From a virus, in the IMG/VR virus record IMGVR_UViG_3300009130_000017, positions 1 to 64,000 of that record: 64,000 nt of DNA, one strand, 5' to 3'. The notes below the pieces were generated by a model that saw only the letters and a program-made list of their open reading frames with translations, was not told the DNA's origin and ran no database searches. The stretch's first letter is position 1. Each line of letters begins with the position of its first letter. This document shows positions 36,828 to 44,962 of the stretch, one piece after another. The position numbers and the translations under genes were made by a program.

Positions 36828-37674
36828 ACATAATAAAAAAAGAAATGTTGGCCTGATTTTTGCGCAATTATCTCAATATATTTCCGAAGCCTTAGTTGAA
36901 GGGAAGGTTAAGAAAGCAAAGAAAGCAATTGACATTCTTCAGAAACACTTCATACCCGGGAGCGAGCTGTTCAAAGAGTTTCGATTATTTCGCGCTATGA
37001 TGATCACTGAAGTCCCCTCACCTGCATTAGCAAGCTCCATTATCACTGAGGCAAAAACAGCGGCTAGAAATCTAGATATTAAGGTTTTAACGCAACAAAA
37101 GTCTTCCTTAATTAAAGACATCAATTACGTATTGGGAGAGAGTTCCTTTTATAATAGGCGTGTTGAAGACTATAAGGAGTTTGCCACCGTGCAAACTCTT
37201 CTTTCTCAATGGAGGTCACCTACACCTGACATTGTTGTGGCCAGTCGCTTTGAGGGAGAATTACATTCATACCTTTTGAAAGAAAAGAACAACAGGGACC
37301 TTGCGGATCTTAAGACGCCTCAAGCGAATCGTCTTGTTGTGGAGATTATGCATAAGAAAATAGAAGAAAAATTTGGCTCTTCCTTTTCGCAAGATCAAAT
37401 CGATCTTTTGAGAGAGTATGTTTTTTCAGAGAATGATAGCGACGCCTTTCGATCTAAGTTGGCTTCAATTAAAAATAGCACTCTTAATTCTCTTAGTGAG
37501 TATTCCTTAATGTGTGAAAACAAAATATTAACGAATCAACTTGACGAAGTTAAAGGCGCGGTTCAAACCCTCGATGTAGAGAAATTTGACGATGATTCTA
37601 TATCAAAATATTTAACATTAATGAAGCTTACTGAAGAGCTTACCACAGGAGATGAGTCAAATGGCAGACCTTAA
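36817..37674 (+). CDS. Unknown head-region protein between portal and protease (285 aa)
   Basis: This is a largely alpha-helical protein with a basic N-terminus (MKVKHNKKRNVGLIFAQLSQ) and several heptad-like helices. Similar-sized helical proteins occupy this slot in some marine T4-like phages, as far as I recall. T4 itself has the small core proteins gp67 and gp68 here. It overlaps the portal gene by 11 bases and the protease start region by 14, which suggests translational coupling and a role in prohead assembly. That role is inferred from position; no motif proves it. Confidence 0.6.
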   Translation: MKVKHNKKRNVGLIFAQLSQYISEALVEGKVKKAKKAIDILQKHFIPGSELFKEFRLFRAMMITEVPSPALASSIITEAKTAARNLDIKVLTQQKSSLIKDINYVLGESSFYNRRVEDYKEFATVQTLLSQWRSPTPDIVVASRFEGELHSYLLKEKNNRDLADLKTPQANRLVVEIMHKKIEEKFGSSFSQDQIDLLREYVFSENDSDAFRSKLASIKNSTLNSLSEYSLMCENKILTNQLDEVKGAVQTLDVEKFDDDSISKYLTLMKLTEELTTGDESNGRP

Positions 37675-38278
37675 GTTATTGACAGAGTGGACTCCCTGGA
37701 ATTATTCGAAAGAAATGATTGAAGAATCAAAGGCCCAGAACGGTGGGAAGCTTCTTATGAAGGGAGTCCTACAGAAATCTGATACCTTAAATCAAAATGG
37801 CAGAGTATATCCAAGAGCTATTCTCGAAAGAGAAATAAGAAATTATCAGAAGTTTATTGCAGAGAACCGGGCCCTCGGTGAGTGTGATCATCCCGACAGT
37901 TCTGTAGTTGAGCTTAAAAATGCATCTCATATTGTTAGAGAAGCGTACATGGATGGCGATGTTTGTTATGGTATCGTTGAGCTATTAGACACACCTTCAG
38001 GAAAGATTTTACAAAGTCTTGTGGAGTCTGGCGTGACGTTAGGCATTTCATCTAGAGGGGTGGGATCTACAAAAAGGCAGGGTGATACAGATGTTGTTCA
38101 AGATGATTTCCAGCTTATTTGCTGGGACTTTGTTTCAGAGCCCTCCACCCCCGGTGCATTTATGATGCGTGAAGGTAGAATTCGAGAGGGAGATCTTAAC
38201 AAGGTTTTCAATAAGACAGACAGAATCCACAGATTATTCAACGAAGTATTAGATTGGGAAGGAGAGCAAGATGAGTAA
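37661..38278 (+). CDS. Prohead maturation protease, gp21-like (205 aa)
   Basis: This is the serine protease that cleaves scaffold and capsid proteins during head maturation. The herpes/T4-type catalytic set is visible: His in GECDHPD (near 75), Ser in GISSRGVGS (near 128) and the conserved acidic stretch WDFVSEPSTPGA (near 157). GRVYPRAILEREI is a family signature. ATG 37661 is chosen because AGGAG at 37647-37651 is nine bases upstream; an in-frame ATG at 37652 abuts that site. The size matches T4 gp21 (212 aa). It likely cuts after Glu in (Leu/Ile)-x-Glu motifs, as in T4. Confidence 0.9.
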   Translation: MADLKLLTEWTPWNYSKEMIEESKAQNGGKLLMKGVLQKSDTLNQNGRVYPRAILEREIRNYQKFIAENRALGECDHPDSSVVELKNASHIVREAYMDGDVCYGIVELLDTPSGKILQSLVESGVTLGISSRGVGSTKRQGDTDVVQDDFQLICWDFVSEPSTPGAFMMREGRIREGDLNKVFNKTDRIHRLFNEVLDWEGEQDE

Positions 38279-38807
38279 CACATGGCCTCGACCCGGCCTT
38301 GGTATGGTCGGCGAGTATCAGCGTAGCGGGTTACCGTTCGTCACCTCTTCAAATGGTGCTGAATTAACGAATTCTGGTGGAGAAGTAGTACAGATTAGTT
38401 TCCCAAGAGTAACTAGATGGTTCGAAGTTAGGGGATTAGATGCCAGTAACGCTTCTGCAGAAATTAGAATTGGATTTACTGAAAATGGAGTTCAAGGTGG
38501 GGGTGCCGTCACTGGCTCCATCCCCACTGGAGACTTTGATGAGATAACAGGTTTGCAGAAGTGGGTCAAAGTCGAGCCCCTTCCAAGTGCAGAAGCTCAG
38601 AAGGGTACTCATGCGAATTATTTCGTTATACCGAGTTCAGAAACTTCTGAAGCGCCAGCAATGCGATATGAATTAATGTGCACCGACATCTTCTTGACAA
38701 TGCACTCTGCTCATGACAGTGGGTTTTGTGTTATTGCCGGCTTAACAGATATTCCAAGAAGTGCTTTGAACCTTACAGGTTCTAACGGATACCAAGGTAT
38801 AGGATAA
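38271..38807 (+). CDS. Small beta-rich head-region structural protein (178 aa)
   Basis: This protein is Gly/Ser/Thr-rich and beta-rich. It opens GLGMVGEYQRSGLPFVTSS and has a central FPRVTRWFEVRG strand and a C-terminal SGFCVIAGLTDIPRS. The pattern (VGSYQxSGxP near the start, LTxIP near the end) is one I recall from conserved virion proteins near the protease and capsid genes of marine T4-like phages. It may be a capsid surface or decoration component. The ribosome site is GGAAGGAGAG, and it overlaps the protease stop by eight bases. Confidence 0.62.
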   Translation: MSNTWPRPGLGMVGEYQRSGLPFVTSSNGAELTNSGGEVVQISFPRVTRWFEVRGLDASNASAEIRIGFTENGVQGGGAVTGSIPTGDFDEITGLQKWVKVEPLPSAEAQKGTHANYFVIPSSETSEAPAMRYELMCTDIFLTMHSAHDSGFCVIAGLTDIPRSALNLTGSNGYQGIG

Positions 38808-39232
38808 TGGCAAAGATCTCTCGTGATATGTTGAAAGCTGTGGTAAAGGAATGTCTTTTTGAGATTCTTTTAGAGTCGACAGGTGATTCTCGTGAGTCAT
38901 TGGTGGAATCTCGTCGTCCAGCTCCCAAACGTAAGAGTTCTAGAGCGAGAACGTCTCGCCCTGCTCTTGATTCAATATCTTTTAATAAGAAACCATCTAA
39001 ACCAGAAGTCAGACCGGTCGACGTGAGCGGCATTACATCTGATCCTGTGATGGCATCTATCTTTCAAGACACAGCAGCTACGACCTTGGTAGAGCAAGCA
39101 GCTGCTGAGCGTGGAAAACCGGGTCAGGTCACAGGCCCTGGAATTTCTCTTGACGGTGGTTCTAGTGACAGTCCCCTTAGCGAAGCTTCAAAAAATTGGG
39201 CTTATCTCGCTTTTCATGATAAATCTGAGTAA
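38807..39232 (+). CDS. Unknown small protein (141 aa)
   Basis: I do not recognise this protein. It begins with an amphipathic helix (SRDMLKAVVKECLFEILLES), then a basic disordered region (RRPAPKRKSSRARTSR) and an Ala/Gly/Ser-rich tail. The first helix resembles that of its downstream neighbour (LTPTLLRKLVMEEKKKIQES) in size and charge, which might reflect a common docking peptide. It starts in the TAATG overlap with the previous stop. A prohead-core or head-linked role is inferred from location only. Confidence 0.55.
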   Translation: MAKISRDMLKAVVKECLFEILLESTGDSRESLVESRRPAPKRKSSRARTSRPALDSISFNKKPSKPEVRPVDVSGITSDPVMASIFQDTAATTLVEQAAAERGKPGQVTGPGISLDGGSSDSPLSEASKNWAYLAFHDKSE

Positions 39233-39280
39233 AGAAGCACCTCGTTCGAAATACATAGAAATAGTCTGGAGGAAATCATA

Positions 39281-39553
39281 ATGGCTAAAAAAATCAAATT
39301 GACACCCACTCTTTTAAGAAAGCTCGTCATGGAAGAAAAAAAGAAGATCCAAGAGTCGCTAGAGCAAGGCGAAGAGAGTGTTGAAAAAGTAGATGCAGAA
39401 GAAGTAGATGCAGGTGAGTACGCTGATTCTCTCGAAAAAGATATCGACCATATTGCTGCATTAAAAATTCAAGAGCGTATACTTAAGAGAAAATACGTTA
39501 AAGTACAAGAAGCGAAGAAGCGACTTGTTCGAAGAGTTAAAAAGAGTCGATAA
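39281..39553 (+). CDS. Small helical, highly charged protein (90 aa), possible prohead core component
   Basis: The whole chain is predicted helical and strongly charged: a basic start (AKKIKLTPTLLRKLVMEEKK), an acidic middle (EESVEKVDAEEVDAGEY) and a basic end (KRKYVKVQEAKKRLVRRVKK). Size and charge resemble T4 prohead core proteins gp67/gp68, but sequence similarity cannot be judged by eye. It has a very good ribosome site (TGGAGGAAA), so it is probably well expressed with the scaffold. Confidence 0.58.
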   Translation: MAKKIKLTPTLLRKLVMEEKKKIQESLEQGEESVEKVDAEEVDAGEYADSLEKDIDHIAALKIQERILKRKYVKVQEAKKRLVRRVKKSR

Positions 39554-39580
39554 TCTTACTAATATTATAGGAGTAAATAA

Positions 39581-40063
39581 ATGCCCACACATACACAAAC
39601 AATCGTAGAGACGCTGCCAACAGAAAATGGACAGGGCTCAACTAGCACGGCAACTGTACAAGCTTGTTTCCCCGCGTCACCAATGTATACAGGTGATATA
39701 ACGGATGATGAGAGAAAAGCTATATTTCAAGAGCTTGTTTTGGATGGCGTTGTAAATGATGGCGGGCACACCTTTGGCGAGTTCAATCGTGACTATGTCG
39801 ATGCTCCTAATATTGCTGACGTTGAGTGGGGTGGTGGTGGATTACCTGGTAGTCCCTATGCTCCAAACCCAGTATCTCCCGGTCCAGGAAGCATAAATGC
39901 TTCAGAGCAGGCCGATCCTCCAGAAGGGTGGTGTCAAACCCCGCCCGAGCAATGGGGTACAGGTGTAGGGTCCCAACTTCAACCCAGTGAAGCTTCCGCC
40001 CAGCAATCGGGTGGAACACTTGGTGACTATGTTATGGGTAAGGCCTGGGGTACTAGTTCTTAA
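39581..40063 (+). CDS. Unknown Pro/Gly-rich protein (160 aa)
   Basis: I do not recognise this protein. It starts with a Thr-rich segment and has a middle with ITDDERKAIFQELVLDGVVN. A Pro/Gly-rich linker (GGGGLPGSPYAPNPVSPGPG) precedes a C-terminal LGDYVMGKAWGTSS, which may be a short docking motif. There is a strong ribosome site (TAGGAG). The stop overlaps the next start in TAATGG. Position among head genes suggests a virion or head-assembly role. Confidence 0.55.
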   Translation: MPTHTQTIVETLPTENGQGSTSTATVQACFPASPMYTGDITDDERKAIFQELVLDGVVNDGGHTFGEFNRDYVDAPNIADVEWGGGGLPGSPYAPNPVSPGPGSINASEQADPPEGWCQTPPEQWGTGVGSQLQPSEASAQQSGGTLGDYVMGKAWGTSS

Positions 40064-40665
40064 TGGGCGTAACGCCAAGTAATCCAGATAGTCCGATAAG
40101 CATCGGCCGTAGAAGAGGTAGCAATCTAGATTATAGAGATGACCTCGGCTACGGCCGAGTTTCTTCTAAGTTCCATGACCCACGGACGAAGGGTTCTGTT
40201 TATCCCTATGTTGAAGAAGATGAATACGACGAAGAGATAGACTTGGGACTGGAAATCGATATATTGGATAAAATCTTAAACAAGTTTACAACGCCTTATA
40301 AAAGCGATGATTCGCTGATTGGTAGATCAGCTGATCACAATGCTAAGGTTGACGGTAATAAACCACTAGCTCCGATTCAGCAAGAGATTGCTACTGCTAG
40401 CGGGATGGTACCTTTTCCAACTATGTATAAAAAAAGAATACAGGTCGGCGGCGGAGTCGCCGGTGGCGGACAAAAATATGTTCGGGGTTCCGATAGGGTG
40501 AAAACCGGAACTTGGGATGGTTATTCGCATGCTCCAGAAGAACTCGGCGGCCCCGAGGGAGTTAATATTACTTTCGACGAATATATTAACGATGAAGAAG
40601 ATGCGAATATTGTAAAGCTACGAAAAGTAGTTCGAGGAATACTTGACCAACAAGAAGAAGCGTAG
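40063..40665 (+). CDS. Unknown acidic head-region protein (200 aa)
   Basis: I do not recognise this protein. The N-terminus is polar and disordered. A strongly acidic helix follows (YVEEDEYDEEIDLGLEIDIL with DKILNKF), then a Gly-rich hinge (VGGGVAGGGQKYVRG), then a C-terminal helix ending VRGILDQQEEA. It starts in a TAATG overlap with the previous gene and is the last small gene before the scaffold. A connector between scaffold and portal or capsid is conceivable, but no evidence beyond position supports it. Confidence 0.55.
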   Translation: MGVTPSNPDSPISIGRRRGSNLDYRDDLGYGRVSSKFHDPRTKGSVYPYVEEDEYDEEIDLGLEIDILDKILNKFTTPYKSDDSLIGRSADHNAKVDGNKPLAPIQQEIATASGMVPFPTMYKKRIQVGGGVAGGGQKYVRGSDRVKTGTWDGYSHAPEELGGPEGVNITFDEYINDEEDANIVKLRKVVRGILDQQEEA

Positions 40666-40737
40666 AAATTACAAATATAGGAAATCTCGTTTCGTCCGCA
40701 ATACTTAACTGTAAGTGCACACAACATAGGTGGATTC

Positions 40738-42255
40738 ATGTCGACAAATCTTTATAAAGAGGCGATCGCCGAAGCGCAGCAATTAAAGCTGCTAGCGGAG
40801 CAAAACGCTAAAAATAAAATTATAGAGGCACTCACCCCTCGCATTCAAGCGATGGTGGAGTCCCAATTGTTATCAGAGCAGGAAGAAATCCAGCTGGTCG
40901 ACATTGAAGGACCGATAGCTGATGTGGTTCCTGATGAATTAGTAGACGAGGAAGAGGGAGAGATCGAATCTTCCATTCATATCGATAATGCCGATGGTGT
41001 TGTCAACCTTACTGTCTCTGAAACATTCCAAAAGAATTTGGGAAATTTAAAGTCCCAATACACAAACTCTAGGTCTTCCGATCAAAATAAGCTAGCCGAA
41101 AGAATTGCAAGGCTTCGTAGGAAGGTTAGGAGAATGGATGCATTGCTGTCCGGAATAAACGCAACTGCATTATCCGAACAGCAAAAGTCTGTAATTAAAA
41201 AGTCATACCAAAAATTATTGGCGGAAGCCGTAACTTTGCGCTCAGAGGCAATAGTTAGTTCTAGTAACAAGAGTCAAGGCAACCGTCTAGCAATATTCGA
41301 AACATTAAAGGAGATGAATATAATGACTAACAAACGCAGCCGCGCCATCTTCAACCAACTTTTTGAAGCTGGACTCGGCGAATTAGATGAAATGGAATTG
41401 GTCCTCAGTGATGAGGATCTCGAAGCTCTTGGTGTCGAAGACGCTGAAGAAGCGGATGTCGATGCTCTTGATTTAGAGCTTGTCGCTGATGTCGGTGAGG
41501 AAGAAGCCGGTGAAGAGGAAGAAGCCGAAGGTGAGGAAGAAGAAGCTGCCGGTGAAGAAGAAGAAGCCGAAGGTGAGGAAGAGGTCGCCCTTGATCTTGG
41601 AGAGGTTTTTGAAATTGATCCTCGCATGTTGAAGATGGAGCTTCGTAAGCTTCGTAGAATGCGTGAAGCTACTGAGGGAAGTGTTGAAGCTTCCGATATG
41701 GCTGACCAGTTTGGTGGTGGTGAGATTGAAGATGAGTCTTTCATCGATGTTGATGAAGATGATCTCTTGAACGCTCTCGCTGATGAGCTTGGTGATCCTG
41801 GTGTTCCTACCCCAACTGTAGAGTCTCGCCGTCGTCGTGCTAGAGCAAGAAGCCGTAGAAGAATGGCTGAGAGACGCTCCACCCGCCGCAGCGCAACCCG
41901 CCGCAACACAACATCTCAAGTCCGCGAGAATCGTGCTCTTAAGCAGCAGCTCGCAGAAATGAATCTTTTTAACGCAAAACTGCTTTATGTGAATAAACTG
42001 ATGCAAAATCGTAATGTAAGTTCAAAGCAGCAGCGTGCCATAGTCGAGGCTCTTGATAATGCCAAGACAATCCGTGAAGCAAAGCTCGTATACGAAAGTA
42101 TTACTCGTTCGCTTAACAACAAGAAGTCCCTCAGTGAGGGCAAGAGAAGAGTTCTTGGATCTTCTAGTAAGCCGACTCGCAGAGGCTCAGCCGCTGTAAA
42201 TGAGAATGGCCAGACTGATCGATGGGCAAAACTCGCTGGTATTAAAAACAAATAG
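40738..42255 (+). CDS. Prohead core/scaffold protein, gp22-like (505 aa)
   Basis: This is the internal scaffold around which the capsid shell assembles; it is normally degraded by the prohead protease. It is highly helical. A Glu-rich stretch at residues about 255-285 (runs of EEEAGEEEEAEGEEEE) is followed by a strongly basic stretch at about 360-385 (RRRRARARSRRR). The C-terminus, NLFNAKLLYVNKLMQ ... AIVEALDNAKTIREAKLVYE ... RWAKLAGI, matches the pattern of T4-like gp22 homologs. It is longer than T4 gp22 (269 aa). It lies directly before the capsid gene, as in T4. A strong internal ribosome site and in-frame ATG at residue 196 may give a second, shorter product. Confidence 0.85.
   Translation: MSTNLYKEAIAEAQQLKLLAEQNAKNKIIEALTPRIQAMVESQLLSEQEEIQLVDIEGPIADVVPDELVDEEEGEIESSIHIDNADGVVNLTVSETFQKNLGNLKSQYTNSRSSDQNKLAERIARLRRKVRRMDALLSGINATALSEQQKSVIKKSYQKLLAEAVTLRSEAIVSSSNKSQGNRLAIFETLKEMNIMTNKRSRAIFNQLFEAGLGELDEMELVLSDEDLEALGVEDAEEADVDALDLELVADVGEEEAGEEEEAEGEEEEAAGEEEEAEGEEEVALDLGEVFEIDPRMLKMELRKLRRMREATEGSVEASDMADQFGGGEIEDESFIDVDEDDLLNALADELGDPGVPTPTVESRRRRARARSRRRMAERRSTRRSATRRNTTSQVRENRALKQQLAEMNLFNAKLLYVNKLMQNRNVSSKQQRAIVEALDNAKTIREAKLVYESITRSLNNKKSLSEGKRRVLGSSSKPTRRGSAAVNENGQTDRWAKLAGIKNK
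41307..41325 (+). promoter_or_regulatory. Internal ribosome binding site and ATG within scaffold gene
   Basis: TTAAAGGAGATGAATATAATG contains AAAGGAG about ten bases before an ATG at 41323-41325. That ATG is in frame with the scaffold (codon 196) and would yield a 310-residue C-terminal form starting MTNKRSRAIFNQL. The shorter form is close to the size of T4 gp22 (269 aa). The site is stronger than the ribosome site of the full-length start. Confidence 0.6.
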
Positions 42256-42285
42256 ACGCTAAATCTTTAAAGGAGAAAAAAGAAA

Positions 42286-44190
42286 ATGTCGAAAAAGTTC
42301 ACACTTGACACACTGACCGAAGGAATTCGTCAGCGTCACCAAGGCGAATCTAACAAGCGCCTTACAGAAAAGTGGGCTCGGACTGGTCTTCTTAGAGGTC
42401 TCGAGAGCGTCCATCGTGAAAACATGGCAACGCTGCTCGAGAACCAAGCTGGACAGATCCTTCGTGAGCAAAACACCCTTGGTGGTGGTGGGCTCCAGCC
42501 TTCTGCGGCTTCCGGAGATATCCGGGGCTTTACTAACATCGCTTTCCCAATCGTTCGCCGAGTCTTCGGTGGTCTGGTTGCTAACGAGTTAGTTTCAATC
42601 CAACCTATGAGCCTTCCTTCTGGACTGCTCTTCTATCTTGACTACACCTACGGTACAAACGTCGGCGGTGAAAATGATGGTATCGGTTCTGCAAGCAAGA
42701 ACACATACGATGCTGGACAGTCAATTTATAATAACCCTGCTGGTATGGGTGTTCGTTCCGGGTCTCTCGGTACCGGTGGTCAGTATGACCTCGCTGGTTC
42801 TGGCTACTCTCGCGTTCACACCGGCTCTAACTTGACCCTTGGTAACAAGAACGCATTCGTTCTCGGTACCGCGTCTGCCCAGAGCCGTTCAACAACAGTC
42901 TCGGGCGGTGCTGGTTCAACCGGTGCTGATGGTCGTTTCCTTCAGTTTGACCCACAGGTCTCCCAACTGATCGATGATGATAGCAACCCTTACTTCTTCG
43001 TTACCGTTGATCTTGGCGCCCTTGGCTCCAACTTCGACGTAACAGCTGTTAAGGAAGCTGCTCTCGTATTGACTGGTTCTTCGTTGAACTCCGCATCTGA
43101 CATGGCTGTTCCTGGCGAGATATTCCAGGGTGGTCAGGGAGTATACAATATCCGTCGTCTTAACCAGCTTATTAAGTCTGGTACTAAGTCTGGTCCGGTT
43201 TCTCCCGATCCAATGGCTACAGCACAGAAGGCTAAGTCTGCTCTTCTGATGGTTGTTTCTGGAACTGCTCTTGGAAGTGGAGATTATTCAAGCTTCCGTC
43301 TTACCTATCCCAAGACCAACACACTGAGTGTTGATTCCTCTGATGGCGACACTCTCGTTGTTCCTGTCTTCGAGTCCAACTTCAGTCAGACAAACGCGCA
43401 GCCTCAGATTCCTGAGATTGACATCAAGATCGAAGCGATCTCGGTTGTTGCTCAGACTCGTAAGCTCCGCGCTCGTTGGTCACCAGAACTCGCACAGGAC
43501 TTGAATGCTTACCACAGCCTTGACGCTGAGGTTGAGCTTACTCAAATCCTCTCTGAGCAGATTGCTCTTGAGATCGACCGCGAGATCCTCAACGACCTCC
43601 TTATGCAGGCCGATACGAACTACTACTGGAGCCGTAAGCCCGGCGACTTCGTTAACAAGAAGTCTGGTGCTGCTGCTGTCAAGGCATCTTCCCTCGCTGG
43701 TGGACCCGCCTTTACCGGTACTGTTCGCGAATGGTACGAGACTCTTGTCGAGACCATTATCGATGTTGCTAACGAGATTCACCGTAAGACCCTTCGTGGT
43801 TCTGCAAACTTCATCGTTGTTTCCCCTGATGTTGCTACTGTCCTTGAAGCCTCCGTGCTTTACAAGCCAGTTTACAGCATCGACGGCGACGGTCAAGTTG
43901 CTCCCGGTATGAGTCTTGGAGCCGAGAAGGTTGGTACACTGAGCAACCGTTTCACAGTCTACAAGGACCCCTACTTCCCACGCAACAAGATTCTTGTTGG
44001 ATACAAGGGTGGTAGCTACCTCGAGACTGGGTATGTATATGCTCCTTACGTGCCACTGATCGTTACTCCTACTATCTTCGCTCCCGAAGACTTCACTCCT
44101 CGCAAGGGCGTGATGACTCGGTACGGCAAGAAGATGGTACGTTCCGACTTCTACGGTACAGTAACATGCCTTGGTATGGACGTCATCTAA
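42286..44190 (+). CDS. Major capsid protein, gp23-like (634 aa)
   Basis: It forms the capsid shell hexamers. Family landmarks include FPIVRRVFGGLVANELVSIQ followed by PMSLPSGLLFYLDY (residues 85-120), KTRKLRARWSPE-type and EIDREIL motifs in the HK97-fold core, and a C-terminal VGYKGGSYLETGYVYAPYVP with KGVMTRYGKKM. The N-terminal 60 residues are helical and charged, like the delta region of T4 gp23. LRE at 59-61 is a good (Leu/Ile)-x-Glu cleavage candidate, close to the T4 site at Glu65; LLE at 50-52 is another. Codons are strongly C-ending compared with its neighbours, and the ribosome site is AAAGGAG, both signs of very high expression. It is followed by a terminator. Confidence 0.95.
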   Translation: MSKKFTLDTLTEGIRQRHQGESNKRLTEKWARTGLLRGLESVHRENMATLLENQAGQILREQNTLGGGGLQPSAASGDIRGFTNIAFPIVRRVFGGLVANELVSIQPMSLPSGLLFYLDYTYGTNVGGENDGIGSASKNTYDAGQSIYNNPAGMGVRSGSLGTGGQYDLAGSGYSRVHTGSNLTLGNKNAFVLGTASAQSRSTTVSGGAGSTGADGRFLQFDPQVSQLIDDDSNPYFFVTVDLGALGSNFDVTAVKEAALVLTGSSLNSASDMAVPGEIFQGGQGVYNIRRLNQLIKSGTKSGPVSPDPMATAQKAKSALLMVVSGTALGSGDYSSFRLTYPKTNTLSVDSSDGDTLVVPVFESNFSQTNAQPQIPEIDIKIEAISVVAQTRKLRARWSPELAQDLNAYHSLDAEVELTQILSEQIALEIDREILNDLLMQADTNYYWSRKPGDFVNKKSGAAAVKASSLAGGPAFTGTVREWYETLVETIIDVANEIHRKTLRGSANFIVVSPDVATVLEASVLYKPVYSIDGDGQVAPGMSLGAEKVGTLSNRFTVYKDPYFPRNKILVGYKGGSYLETGYVYAPYVPLIVTPTIFAPEDFTPRKGVMTRYGKKMVRSDFYGTVTCLGMDVI

Positions 44191-44218
44191 TCTGATTAGA
44201 CGAAGTCATTATTATTCA

Positions 44219-44250
44219 GGGGCGGTCCTTTCGGGGTCCGCCCCTTTTAT
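44219..44250 (+). terminator. Rho-independent terminator after major capsid gene
   Basis: The stem GGGGCGG / CCGCCCC is extended by inner pairs around a TTTC loop and followed by TTTTATTTT. It lies 29 bp after the capsid stop codon. Confidence 0.9.
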
Positions 44251-44279
44251 TTTGGTAATTCAAGCGCTTGTGTTATATT
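44251..44279 (+). promoter_or_regulatory. Extended -10 promoter-like element TGTTATATT
   Basis: TGTTATATT at 44271-44279 matches an extended -10 (TGnTATAAT-like); the same nine bases recur at 44929-44937. The -35 candidate TTTGGT at 44251-44256 is weak. It lies directly after the capsid terminator and upstream of the decoration-like gene. Confidence 0.35.
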
Positions 44280-44289
44280 TAATGGCAAG

Positions 44290-44332
44290 CCCCTAGCACG
44301 GACATAAGGCGGACCCCACACGCTAGCTAGGG
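44290..44332 (+). other. Structured leader hairpin upstream of decoration-like gene
   Basis: CCCTAGC (44291-44297) can pair with GCTAGGG (44326-44332) around a 28-base loop. The loop contains GGCGGACCCC (44308-44317), which is an exact complement of GGGGTCCGCC within the preceding terminator (44233-44242). The leader therefore has at least two possible folds. Function is unknown. Confidence 0.4.
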
Positions 44333-44375
44333 AATCATGTGGACAAGTAACTCTATAATAAAAAAGGAGAAAATT

Positions 44376-44837
44376 ATGCCGAAAATACTAGTAACAGCCG
44401 CAAAGGGCTTGTACCAAAACACCGGAACAGCTGGTGCAACAGGTACGAACGGAACACTCTCGGGTCACCGTTCAATGGTCGAAACACTAACAGCCAACAA
44501 GACACTGGATGCAGAAGATAGTGGAAAAGTTTTCCTCATCGCCACAGACAGCTTGACAATAACACTTCCTGCCACAAAGTCTGGGCTGGATTATACATTC
44601 GTCAACAGCGGCGGCGATGGAAATAACATCATTACAATCAGCCCGAACGCAAGTGACGCCCTCCACGGAACGATCACTTTAGCTGCTTCGGTTGTTGAAT
44701 TGTCGGGTACTGACGATAAAGACCTTATCAACACCAAGGCCACTGCAAACACCGGTGATATGGTGAGAATAGTCGGTGATGGTTCCGCAGGATGGTATGT
44801 CGTAGGATCTACTGGAATCTGGGCTAGCGAGGCATAG
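44376..44837 (+). CDS. Probable capsid decoration/virion protein (153 aa)
   Basis: This small beta-rich protein contains ETLTANKTLDAEDSGKVFLI, ITLPATKSGLDYTFVNSGG and DMVRIVGDGSAGWYVVG. The pattern is often seen in short phage head-fibre or decoration proteins encoded just after the capsid gene. ATG 44376 is chosen because AAAAGGAGA sits six bases upstream; an upstream in-frame ATG at 44337 lacks a ribosome site and would add 13 atypical residues. It stands alone between two terminators with its own promoter-like element, consistent with high expression. Decoration is inferred from position, size and fold type. Confidence 0.65.
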   Translation: MPKILVTAAKGLYQNTGTAGATGTNGTLSGHRSMVETLTANKTLDAEDSGKVFLIATDSLTITLPATKSGLDYTFVNSGGDGNNIITISPNASDALHGTITLAASVVELSGTDDKDLINTKATANTGDMVRIVGDGSAGWYVVGSTGIWASEA

Positions 44838-44880
44838 ACCGATCAAATTTAGACCCTATATAAACGATTAGCAAAACTAA

Positions 44881-44907
44881 ATGCCGCCCTCCGGGGCGGC
44901 ATTTTTT
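44881..44907 (+). terminator. Rho-independent terminator after decoration-like gene
   Basis: The stem ATGCCGCCC / GGGCGGCAT with a short TCCG-type loop is followed by six T. It lies 44 bp after the stop codon. Confidence 0.92.
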
Positions 44908-44909
44908 AC

Positions 44910-44937
44910 TTTACTGTTGTGATTGTTATGTTATATT
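44910..44937 (+). promoter_or_regulatory. Promoter-like element TTTACT-N16-TATATT
   Basis: TTTACT (44910-44915), a 16-bp spacer and TATATT (44932-44937) with an upstream TG (extended -10) lie just after the terminator and 26 bp before the next ATG. Confidence 0.45.
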
Positions 44938-44962
44938 GTAATTTCCTGGAGGATAGGACGAC

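Noticed and set aside
37652-37660. Earlier ATG for the prohead protease
   Set aside because: The AGGAG directly abuts it, leaving no spacer; ATG 37661 has correct spacing.
41274-41909. Minus-strand open frame of 211 codons in the scaffold gene
   Set aside because: It is Ser/Arg-rich because it mirrors the Glu- and Arg-rich scaffold sequence; no start signal; clear shadow.
44337-44378. Upstream ATG that would extend the decoration-like protein by 13 residues
   Set aside because: No ribosome site before 44337, whereas AAAAGGAGA is placed correctly before ATG 44376.
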